Shown here one piece after another: positions 34,189 through 40,842 of a DNA stretch of 50,037 nucleotides. How positions within the stretch are numbered: the stretch's first letter is position 1; every line of letters begins with the position of its first letter. The position numbers and the translations under genes are program-made. The notes below the pieces were generated by a model. That model saw nothing but the letters and a program-made list of their open reading frames with translations. It was not told the origin of the DNA and did not search any database. Source of the stretch: an uncultured Eubacteriales bacterium (GTDB lineage: Bacteria; Bacillota; Clostridia; Christensenellales; CAG-138); the NCBI GenBank assembly GCA_900545265.1, contig UQYI01000021.1, positions 1 through 50,037 of the forward strand. The letters are read 5' to 3'.

Positions 34189-36155
34189 TGCAGCCATTCT
34201 AAAAATGTTTTTTCATCAATAACAGTAATACCCAGATCCTGGGCCTTTTTCAGCTTGCTTCCGGCGGACTCTCCGGCCAGTACATAATCTGTTTTTTTAC
34301 TGACGCTTCCGGATGCCTTGCCTCCGCGGGACAGAATCATTTCTTCAGCCTGCTGGCGGGTCAGCGTAGGCAATGTACCGGTGAGAACAATCGTTTTACC
34401 CGTAATAGGCGTGGACTCGCCGGAAAAAACGTCAGCAACGGGGGAGACTCCATAAGCAATCAGATCATCGACCTGATTGGCTATGCGTGGATCATGAAAG
34501 AAGTCCAATATGCTGTCTGCTACAATTTCCCCGATATCGTCAATAGCCAGCAGATCTTCTCGAGAGGCCGTGCGTACCTTTTCCAAAGTTCCGAAAGCTT
34601 TGGAAAGATCTTTGGCTGTGCGTACCCCCACATTGGGAATGCCCAGCGCAAAGAGAAAAGCACTCAAAGGACGGGTCTTGCTGCTTTCTATAGCAGAAAG
34701 AAGATTGTTGGCCTTTTTTTCTCCAAATCCTTCCAGATCCAGCAAATGCTCCCGGCGTAGGGTGTACAACTCTGGTATGGTGGAAATGTTCAGCTTTTCC
34801 CACAACACTCCCGCAGTTTTATCCGCAAACGATTCAATGTCCATGGCATTTCGGCTGGCAAAATGCGCCAGTCGTGAAATGATCTGCGGTTTGCAGGAAA
34901 GCGGGTTGGTACAAAACAAATGTGCGCCCCGTTGCTCCACATGTGCGCCGCAGGAGGGGCACAGTAAAGGTTTTTCTATAGAAGCAGTCGGAACATCCCC
35001 AGGAACGGCTCCAAGGATTTCCGGGATCACATCATTGCTCCTGCGAATAAACACGCGAGAGCCTATCCCCACTCGTTTCCGCTGAATATCTTCCCAATTA
35101 TTAAGGGTTGCGTTGCTCACAATTGCTCCGGCAAGCTCCACCGGTTTCAAGTGCGCTACAGGAGTCAGCTTACCCGTACGTCCTACCTCCCAGGTAACGC
35201 TCTCTACAACGGTGGTAACTTCTTCGGCAGCAAACTTATAAGCCATGGCCCAGCGAGGAAATTTATCCGTATGCCCCAACTTTTCTCGCAGTGAAAAGTC
35301 CACCAGCTTGATGACCATTCCGTCTATATCAAAGTCAAGACTGCTGCGGCTTTCTGCCGTATCCTCAATGCAAGCAAGAAAGTCTTCTGCTCGGCGTCCA
35401 TAATGTACATAAGGAGATACTGGAAATCCGTTTTCCCGCAGAAAATTAAGCATTTCCTGTTGATCCTTTAGTACTTTTCCTTCTATAAAGCCAATATTGT
35501 AGCAGAAGCAGTCCAGCTTTCGTTCTGCAGTTATTGCCGGATCCAGATTTCTAAGGGCACCAGCAGCTGCGTTTCTGGCATTTTTCAAAGGTTCTCTGGC
35601 ACTTTTGTTATAGGCTTGTAATACAGACAGACGCATGATGCATTCTCCCTGTACTTCCATGCGTCCCAGAAACGGAATGGAACGGGGGAGAGAACGTATG
35701 GTCAGTATCTGAGGCAAAATTGCTTCCCCGATAATTCCGTTACCACGGGTCGCACCTTGAACAAGCTTTCCCTTTTCGTAAGTAAGATTGATCGTCAGTC
35801 CATCAAATTTATATTCAAGCGCATAAAGCGGATCCTCCTGCAATGCCAGCATCTGTTTGATGCGGCGCATCCAGTCTCGAATAGCTTCTGCTGTGCGGAC
35901 CTTATCCAGACTCCATAACCGGCCCAGATGGGTATGCTTTTCAAATTTATCCAGGGGAGCACCGCCTATTTGATGTGTAGGACTGTCCGGAAGAACAACG
36001 CCCGTCTGCTTTTCAAGAGCAAGCAGTTCAGCTTCCAAACTGTCATACTCAGCATCCGCCACTATGGGTGAATCCTGCTCATAGTAGGCGGCAGCATATT
36101 CCCGAAGCTTTGCAGTCAGTTCCTGCATCCGCTGGATGGGATCCATACGATCCAT
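34185..36155 (-). CDS. ligA: NAD-dependent DNA ligase
   Basis: A 656-residue replicative ligase. Order of domains: Ia (MQELTAKLREYAAAYY, VADAEYDSL), adenylation domain with the nucleotide-accepting Lys in YKFDGLTINL, an OB fold around VGRTGKLTPVAHLKPV, zinc finger CPSCG...FCTNPLSC, helix-hairpin-helix repeats (LEGFGEKKANNLL, FALGIPNVGVRTAKDL), and BRCT (ITGKTIVLTGTLPTLTR). AAAGGAGA sits before the ATG. It follows pcrA by 12 bases. Length is typical. Confidence 0.97.
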   Translation of the reverse strand: MDRMDPIQRMQELTAKLREYAAAYYEQDSPIVADAEYDSLEAELLALEKQTGVVLPDSPTHQIGGAPLDKFEKHTHLGRLWSLDKVRTAEAIRDWMRRIKQMLALQEDPLYALEYKFDGLTINLTYEKGKLVQGATRGNGIIGEAILPQILTIRSLPRSIPFLGRMEVQGECIMRLSVLQAYNKSAREPLKNARNAAAGALRNLDPAITAERKLDCFCYNIGFIEGKVLKDQQEMLNFLRENGFPVSPYVHYGRRAEDFLACIEDTAESRSSLDFDIDGMVIKLVDFSLREKLGHTDKFPRWAMAYKFAAEEVTTVVESVTWEVGRTGKLTPVAHLKPVELAGAIVSNATLNNWEDIQRKRVGIGSRVFIRRSNDVIPEILGAVPGDVPTASIEKPLLCPSCGAHVEQRGAHLFCTNPLSCKPQIISRLAHFASRNAMDIESFADKTAGVLWEKLNISTIPELYTLRREHLLDLEGFGEKKANNLLSAIESSKTRPLSAFLFALGIPNVGVRTAKDLSKAFGTLEKVRTASREDLLAIDDIGEIVADSILDFFHDPRIANQVDDLIAYGVSPVADVFSGESTPITGKTIVLTGTLPTLTRQQAEEMILSRGGKASGSVSKKTDYVLAGESAGSKLKKAQDLGITVIDEKTFLEWLQ

Positions 36156-36167
36156 ACTTATCTCCTT

Positions 36168-38369
36168 TTACAGTTTTATCAACGGCGTATAAGCTGCCGA
36201 GAACCTCCGTTCAGAACCGTTTTTGAAACGTACTTTCACGATCTGGGAAGCGCCGCGGCCTTCTACTCCGGTAATGATACCTTCTCCAAAAATGGTATGT
36301 TTTACCCGGTCTCCATCGTTCCAGACCACATCCTTTGCTGCTGCCTTCGGCTTCATGGCAACAGGTTTTGTGCCTTCCACTTTTACGGGGGGTACATGGC
36401 TTTCCATCCGGGGGGAGGAGGCGATACCCCTGCGATTCAGATTCTCTGCAGCATTTGACTTACCGGGCATGGTAATGGTATCGCCCATTTCCTCAAAAAA
36501 TCTGGAAGGAAGCTGATTGGAAAACTGACCATAAACCATGCGTGTATCCGCAAAGGTCATGTACAACTTCTCGCGGGCGCGGGTAATGCCTACATAACAG
36601 AGACGGCGTTCCTCTTCCAACCGATCCGGATCTGTCCTGGATTGTTGAGAGGGAAAAATTCCTTCCTCCATACCGCAGAGAAATACCGTATCAAACTCCA
36701 ATCCCTTCGCAGAATGCAATGTCATCAAATTGACACATCCGTTTTCCTCATCCACATTGTCTGCATTCATAAACAGAGAAACCGTATTCAGGAATGATTG
36801 GAGCACATCTCCATCAGGATCGTCGAACTGTGTTTCAAACTCTCCGATATATCCGAGAAGCTCCTGAATGTTTTCCAATCGTGACTCGAAATTCTGCTTT
36901 TTATCTTCTTTCAGGTATGTTTCATATCCTATTCGTTTAAGCAGCTGTTCCGTCAACTGCTGCAGGGGTATGGTTCCATATAGCTGATAAAACTCTTCTA
37001 TGATATCCGTAAATAAAGCAAACTTGGCACGGGTACGCAAAGAAAGCGTCTGAGGATCCAGTACAACAGAAAACAAAGGCAGATCCCGCTGCACTGCTTC
37101 TGTCCGAAGTTCTTCCAGGGAAGCTGCGCCAATATTCCGCCGCGGTACATTCACTACCCGTGTAAAAGCTACGTCATCTGCACCATTACAGATCAAACGC
37201 AGATATGCGATGATATCTTTTACCTCAGAACGGCTGAAAAAGGAGATGCCACCGTATACTTTGTAGGGAATGGCATAGCTTTGCAGGATCATCTCCAAAA
37301 TTCGGCTCTGGGAATGCGTACGGTATAGAATAGCGTACTTGTCATAACGCTGCCCCATGCGGCGGCCGTTGAGTATGCGTTCCGCAATATAAACCGCTTC
37401 TTCCCGCTCACCTCTGGCTTCATACACGGTGATCGGCTGCCCTTCGGACTGATCCGTCCAGAGAGTTTTGCGTTTGCGCCCTGCGTTATGGGCAATAACA
37501 CGATTGGCTGCGTTGAGAATCGGTGCTGTAGAACGATAATTCTGTTCCAGGCGTACCACATGAGCACCCGGAAAATCCTTTTCGAATTCCAAAATGTTGC
37601 GAATATCTGCTCCACGCCAGCCGTATATACTCTGGTCATCATCGCCGACTACACATAGATTTCGATGTTCTGCAGCCAGTAATTTGACAATATGATACTG
37701 CGCCATATTGGTATCTTGATACTCGTCTACCAGAATATACTTAAAGTGCCCTCTGTACTTTTGCAATACATCCGGGTGCTGTTCAAAAAGTTGAATGGTC
37801 TTCAAAAGAAGATCATCAAAATCCAATGCGTTAGCTTCTTTCAGTCGCTTTTCATACTGTGCGAAGGCCTCCATCACCTGCTGCGGCTGATAGCATTGCC
37901 TCAGGTACTCTGCTGGATGAAGAGAATGGTTTTTGGCATCAGAAAAAAGCCCCGCCAGCATCCGCTTGGAAAAGACCTTGTCGTTTAAATTCAAATCCTT
38001 GATAATTCGCCCAATCAATGCCTGCTGATCATCTTCGTCATAAATGACAAAACGTTTGCTGTAACCCAGGACTTCGATTTCCATGGAAAGAACCCGGGCA
38101 CAGAATCCGTGAAAGGTATGAATCCAGATAGAACCGGCATCGGTCTGCACCAGTTTCTCAATTCGATCACGCATTTCCCGGGCGGCCTTATTCGTAAAGG
38201 TCAGCGCCAGAATATGGTAAGGAGCCATGTTTTTCTCTCCAATAAGATAGGCGATCCGGGTAGTCAACACCCGAGTCTTGCCGCTGCCGGCACCGGCCAG
38301 TACCAGCAGTGGGCCATCTGTATGTACTACCGCCTCACGCTGAGGGCCGTTGAGCTTGCTAAGATCCAT
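36168..38369 (-). CDS. pcrA: ATP-dependent DNA helicase PcrA/UvrD
   Basis: A superfamily 1A helicase of about 733 residues acting in repair and rolling-circle replication. Motifs: LNGPQREAVVHTDGPLL (Q motif), GAGSGKTRVL (Walker A), YILVDEYQDTN (Walker B), GDDDQSIYGWRGAD (III), VRLEQNYRST (IV), LMTLHSAKGLEFD (V) and YVGITRAREKL (VI). The C-terminal tail WNDGDRVKHTIFGEGIITGVEG is the Tudor-like RNA-polymerase-binding domain typical of PcrA. A second ATG one codon upstream (38372) is equally possible. It precedes ligA, the usual pairing in Bacillota. Confidence 0.96.
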   Translation of the reverse strand: MDLSKLNGPQREAVVHTDGPLLVLAGAGSGKTRVLTTRIAYLIGEKNMAPYHILALTFTNKAAREMRDRIEKLVQTDAGSIWIHTFHGFCARVLSMEIEVLGYSKRFVIYDEDDQQALIGRIIKDLNLNDKVFSKRMLAGLFSDAKNHSLHPAEYLRQCYQPQQVMEAFAQYEKRLKEANALDFDDLLLKTIQLFEQHPDVLQKYRGHFKYILVDEYQDTNMAQYHIVKLLAAEHRNLCVVGDDDQSIYGWRGADIRNILEFEKDFPGAHVVRLEQNYRSTAPILNAANRVIAHNAGRKRKTLWTDQSEGQPITVYEARGEREEAVYIAERILNGRRMGQRYDKYAILYRTHSQSRILEMILQSYAIPYKVYGGISFFSRSEVKDIIAYLRLICNGADDVAFTRVVNVPRRNIGAASLEELRTEAVQRDLPLFSVVLDPQTLSLRTRAKFALFTDIIEEFYQLYGTIPLQQLTEQLLKRIGYETYLKEDKKQNFESRLENIQELLGYIGEFETQFDDPDGDVLQSFLNTVSLFMNADNVDEENGCVNLMTLHSAKGLEFDTVFLCGMEEGIFPSQQSRTDPDRLEEERRLCYVGITRAREKLYMTFADTRMVYGQFSNQLPSRFFEEMGDTITMPGKSNAAENLNRRGIASSPRMESHVPPVKVEGTKPVAMKPKAAAKDVVWNDGDRVKHTIFGEGIITGVEGRGASQIVKVRFKNGSERRFSAAYTPLIKL

Positions 38370-38391
38370 CATATATCGGTTTCCTGTTTCT

Positions 38392-38934
38392 CTATTGTTT
38401 CTCCTGTGTTTTTTGCATTAAACGATTCCAGATGGCTTCATACAATTCGCTGGAAGCATCTTTCCAATTGGAGCGCATCTGCAAAGCTAATTCCGGTGAG
38501 GCTACGCTGAGTTTGATCTCCAATACTGTCAATTCTCCATCCAGTGCTTTCAGATCAATCAGCTGTCCACCCCCAGGCAAAGCTTTCATCGTGGTAACAA
38601 GCTGTTTTTCTCTGGTGAAAGTTTCCCGATTCTCTTCCGTATAAGTTTGTATGGTACGCCGAGTGGAGAGGGGAATAGTCTCCGCAAACAGTTCCAATGC
38701 CGTTCGTCCGGTGTTCGTTAAACGCAGACATTGGCCAAAGGCCCTCGGTACTTCGGCAACATATCCTTCTTTCAAAAGATCCGGCAATTCTTCACAGAAT
38801 TCGAACCAACTCATGGGGCAGCAACTATAAACGCAGGCAAAAAGCTGCGCTTCCGTGATCTCTGTTTCCGCTGCATGCAAGGCAAACAAAATGGATAACT
38901 GCTTTAATGCAGGCCCCCTGGAAAAGAATGGCAT
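38392..38934 (-). CDS. DUF4364 family protein
   Basis: A 180-residue soluble protein with a winged-helix-like start (LKQLSILFALHAAETEITEAQLF, then LLKEGYVAEV and CLRLTNTGRTALELF) and a C-terminal beta-rich part (GQLIDLKALDGELTVLEIKLSV). It is typical of DUF4364, a clostridial family of unknown function; the first domain suggests DNA binding. The ATG at 38934 has GGAGG six bases upstream and a strong promoter behind; a longer in-frame reading to 39117 runs through that promoter and is rejected. It leads the pcrA-ligA operon. Confidence 0.85.
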   Translation of the reverse strand: MPFFSRGPALKQLSILFALHAAETEITEAQLFACVYSCCPMSWFEFCEELPDLLKEGYVAEVPRAFGQCLRLTNTGRTALELFAETIPLSTRRTIQTYTEENRETFTREKQLVTTMKALPGGGQLIDLKALDGELTVLEIKLSVASPELALQMRSNWKDASSELYEAIWNRLMQKTQEKQ

Positions 38935-38957
38935 GGCATACCTCCAAATACTATTAC

Positions 38958-38986
38958 AGTGTAACAAAAAAACACTCTTTTGACAA
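38958..38986 (-). promoter_or_regulatory. Promoter of the DUF4364-pcrA-ligA operon
   Basis: On the minus strand: TTGTCA (38986-38981), 17-base spacer, TACACT (38963-38958), followed by GGAGG and the ATG at 38934. Confidence 0.75.
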
Positions 38987-39135
38987 TATCCGCAGTAGAC
39001 TTTTCCGGTAGCCTCATATCCATGTCCGGAATAGGAAAATGATACAATTTCTCTGCAAAGTGCGCACAGATTCAAACAGGAAAGAATTTCCAGTAGAAAT
39101 GTATTATAAAGAAACATAATTCTGACAGAAACCCG

Positions 39136-39315
39136 TTAGGGAGACGCAGCCCTCATTTTAGGATAGGAGTTGAGTTTTAAAATATGTGCATTGATTTGAA
39201 AGCCGTACTTTTCGTACAGCCGTATTGCGTCGTTTCCAGCGACGACCTTGACCTCAATGCTTTTTACGCCTTTTTACCTGAATGGTTGCATCGCCCAGTC
39301 CATAAGAGCCGTTCC
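39136..39315 (-). pseudogene. C-terminal remnant of a GNAT acetyltransferase
   Basis: On the minus strand 60 codons read GTALMDWAMQPFR, stop, then KGVKSIEVKVVAGN, AIRLYEKYGFQ and a short tail. This is the end of a GNAT domain: acetyl-CoA loop (usual RxxGxG/A), helix, and the LYEKYGF strand. TAA at 39274-39276 interrupts it, and the N-terminal two thirds are missing. The 554-base gap between the DUF4364 and tRNA genes otherwise holds a promoter (38958-38986) and a terminator; 39316-39446 shows nothing I can assign. Confidence 0.7.
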
Positions 39316-39446
39316 GTTTGCCTATCAGCATTGCAGTGATGATGGTCAATCGAAGTTTTTTAAACGCGGTGACTGTGTTTTTAGTCCCAGCATCTTAAAT
39401 ATAAAAGAATTGGAAAAATACTCAATTTCAGTTGTGCCTTTGACAT

Positions 39447-39485
39447 AAAAAAGTCCACCGCATTTCAATCAAAAACACAATGGAC
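39447..39485 (-). terminator. Terminator of tRNA-Ala(CGC)
   Basis: On the minus strand GTCCATTG (39485-39478) pairs with CGGTGGAC (39460-39453), including two G-U pairs, followed by T6 (39452-39447), directly after the tRNA 3' end. Confidence 0.65.
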
Positions 39486-39488
39486 CTA

Positions 39489-39564
39489 TGGTGGAGCATA
39501 GGGGATTCGAACCCCTGACCTCAACATTGCGAACGTTGCGCGCTACCAACTGTGCTAATGCCCC
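39489..39564 (-). tRNA. tRNA-Ala (anticodon CGC)
   Basis: The minus strand folds as a complete 76-base tRNA with encoded CCA. Acceptor arms are GGGGCAT and ATGCTCC, containing the G3:U70 pair that identifies tRNA-Ala. The D arm contains AGTTGGTAG, the anticodon loop is TTCGCAA (anticodon CGC, codon GCG), and the T arm is AGGGG-TTCGAAT-CCCCT. It has its own promoter and terminator. Confidence 0.95.
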
Positions 39565-39583
39565 GCATCAAATTGCATAGTTT

Positions 39584-39611
39584 ATTATACACAAACGAGA
39601 GAAAAAAGCAA
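39584..39611 (-). promoter_or_regulatory. Promoter of tRNA-Ala(CGC)
   Basis: On the minus strand: TTGCTT (39611-39606), 16-base spacer, TATAAT (39589-39584), about 20 bases from the tRNA 5' end. Confidence 0.7.
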
Positions 39612-39634
39612 GTATTTTTTCTGTCGTTTAAATT

Positions 39635-39658
39635 AAAAAGAAGCGTGAACCGCTTCTT
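39635..39658 (-). terminator. Terminator of csoR
   Basis: AAGAAGCG (39638-39645), loop of five, CGCTTCTT (39651-39658); on the minus strand the stem is followed by TTT, then AATTT. It lies just after the csoR stop. Confidence 0.75.
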
Positions 39659-39674
39659 ATCTTGGCGCAAAGCC

Positions 39675-39992
39675 TTATTTCATCAACTTCTGCAATGTAG
39701 CTACCAACTCATCTATAACTTCGTCCTTACCATCCCGAATATCGTTAGCAACGCAGGTACGGATGTGATTAGCCAGCAGCTCTTTATTAAAAGCATTAAT
39801 AGCGGCACTTGCTGCTGCAGACTGAATAAGAATATCCGGGCAATATGCACCGTTTTCAACCATGCCGCGAATGCCACGAATCTGTCCTTCAATACGGTTA
39901 AGACGGTGGATCAACTTGGTATATTCTTCGGGCGAACGTTCTTTCTTATGCTTGGAGCAGAGACAACAGTCATGTCTGGTGGCTTTTTCCAT
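39675..39992 (-). CDS. CsoR/RcnR family metal-sensing repressor
   Basis: A 105-residue all-helical repressor. The family core reads LIHRLNRIEGQIRGIRGMVE, then YCPDILIQSAAASAAI and LLANHIRTCV. The Cys in YCPD and the His and Cys four residues apart in NHIRTC form the Cys-His-Cys set of copper(I)-sensing CsoR proteins, so copper is the best guess. An extra N-terminal segment CCLCSKHKK is Cys-rich. No copper ATPase or chaperone gene lies nearby, so its regulon must be elsewhere. It has its own promoter and terminator. Confidence 0.92.
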   Translation of the reverse strand: MEKATRHDCCLCSKHKKERSPEEYTKLIHRLNRIEGQIRGIRGMVENGAYCPDILIQSAAASAAINAFNKELLANHIRTCVANDIRDGKDEVIDELVATLQKLMK

Positions 39993-40032
39993 TTCAGTCC
40001 TCTTCCTACATATTCACACTAAGTTATCATAT

Positions 40033-40061
40033 ATTATTATACATATTTTTCGGTTTGTCAA
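40033..40061 (-). promoter_or_regulatory. Promoter of csoR
   Basis: On the minus strand TTGACA (40061-40056) precedes an A/T-rich -10: AATAAT at 40038-40033 with a 17-base spacer, or TATAAT at 40041-40036 with a short spacer. No clear CsoR operator is visible. Confidence 0.5.
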
Positions 40062-40115
40062 GAGCCAAAATGTAATGGTTGTCACTTTTTGTCTGAAGTA
40101 CAGTTATATGAAACC

Positions 40116-40430
40116 CTATTCTGCCTCTTCTTCCATTGCTTCCATATAAAAACTGACTGGACGAAAACCGTCATTGCAGGAAAGCATAACAGAAGCAGGA
40201 TTTTTCATCCAGCTACCATAAATGTTTTTTGCTCCACAACTCAAGGCCATTACAAACGGAGAGAGGGTATCCCAGGCGCTTTGACAAAACCCTTCGGGCT
40301 GCTTCCAACCGTTGGTAACGAATATTTGCCCTTCTTTCATGGTGCAGGTATTTTCAATAGGGTTTTCATATTTTTCCATTAAATCTGCGTATTCGATTTT
40401 ACGAATTACGGTAATACGACATTTTTTCAA
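40116..40430 (-). CDS. TIGR04076 family protein
   Basis: A 104-residue protein resembling the TIGR04076 family of unknown function, found in anaerobes: KKCRITVIRKIEYADLMEKY at the start, CTMKEGQIFVTNGWKQPEGFC, AWDTLSPFVMALSCGA and the end MLSCNDGFRPVSFYME. Several conserved cysteines suggest metal or redox chemistry (inference). The start is the TTG at 40430, preceded by AAGGAA; an in-frame ATG at 40481 adds an unconserved segment without a ribosome binding site. 40431-40567 upstream shows no other gene. Confidence 0.75.
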   Translation of the reverse strand: MKKCRITVIRKIEYADLMEKYENPIENTCTMKEGQIFVTNGWKQPEGFCQSAWDTLSPFVMALSCGAKNIYGSWMKNPASVMLSCNDGFRPVSFYMEAMEEEAE

Positions 40431-40565
40431 TGAGTTCCTTCTTTCGCAAAAAAGCATTTTATGATCAGAGAGAATTTTCATTCGATTATGGCGAAAAAGC
40501 TCAGCCGATAAGATAACAGAGGGATACTGGTTCGCTTTTTTCCTGCTATTTATGCGGCTAATACA

Positions 40566-40597
40566 AAATCAACGCAGCTATAAAGAACTGCGTTGAT
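40566..40597 (-). terminator. Terminator of tRNA-Ala(GGC)
   Basis: ATCAACGCAG (40568-40577) and CTGCGTTGAT (40588-40597) form a perfect 10-bp stem with a ten-base loop; the minus-strand exit is TTTTGT. It directly follows the tRNA 3' end. Confidence 0.8.
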
Positions 40598-40601
40598 CAT
40601 T

Positions 40602-40678
40602 TGGTGGAGCTTACCGGATTCGAACCGGTGATCTCTACACTGCCAGTGTAGCGCGATAGCCAACTTCGCTAAAGCCCC
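40602..40678 (-). tRNA. tRNA-Ala (anticodon GGC)
   Basis: The minus strand gives a 77-base tRNA with encoded CCA. Acceptor arms are GGGGCTT and AAGCTCC with the alanine identity pair G3:U70. The D stem is GCGA/TCGC, the anticodon stem CTACA/TGTAG with loop CTGGCAG (anticodon GGC, codon GCC), and the T arm ACCGG-TTCGAAT-CCGGT. Confidence 0.96.
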
Positions 40679-40718
40679 ATTTGAACTTTCCTTTGGTTGC
40701 GCCTCAGGAACGAAATGT

Positions 40719-40747
40719 ATTATAACTCGAGTTTACCGGTTTGTAAA
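40719..40747 (-). promoter_or_regulatory. Promoter of tRNA-Ala(GGC)
   Basis: On the minus strand: TTTACA (40747-40742), 17-base spacer, TATAAT (40724-40719). It diverges from the penicillin-binding protein promoter. Confidence 0.75.
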
Positions 40748-40796
40748 GGGGTTTTCAAAAATTTTTTGTCATAATTTTTAACTTTTATTTTTTTCG

Positions 40797-40824
40797 TTGC
40801 CAGTGACCCGGCATATGGTATAAT
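40797..40824 (+). promoter_or_regulatory. Promoter of the class A PBP gene
   Basis: TTGCCA (40797-40802), 16-base spacer, TATAAT (40819-40824); CGGAGGG and the ATG at 40843 follow. Confidence 0.75.
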
Positions 40825-40842
40825 ACAGTCACGGAGGGTACA

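Noticed and set aside
38935..39117. N-terminal extension of the DUF4364 protein
   Set aside because: It passes through a strong promoter and the GGAGG site; the added residues are not family-like.
39248..39448. Plus-strand 66-codon open frame in the tRNA intergenic region
   Set aside because: It lies opposite the GNAT remnant and has no ribosome binding site; the segment NIKELEKYSISVV looks protein-like but matches nothing I know.
40680..40842. Possible riboswitch or T-box between tRNA-Ala(GGC) and the PBP gene
   Set aside because: The region is accounted for by two divergent promoters; no T-box, specifier loop or terminator/antiterminator pair is seen.
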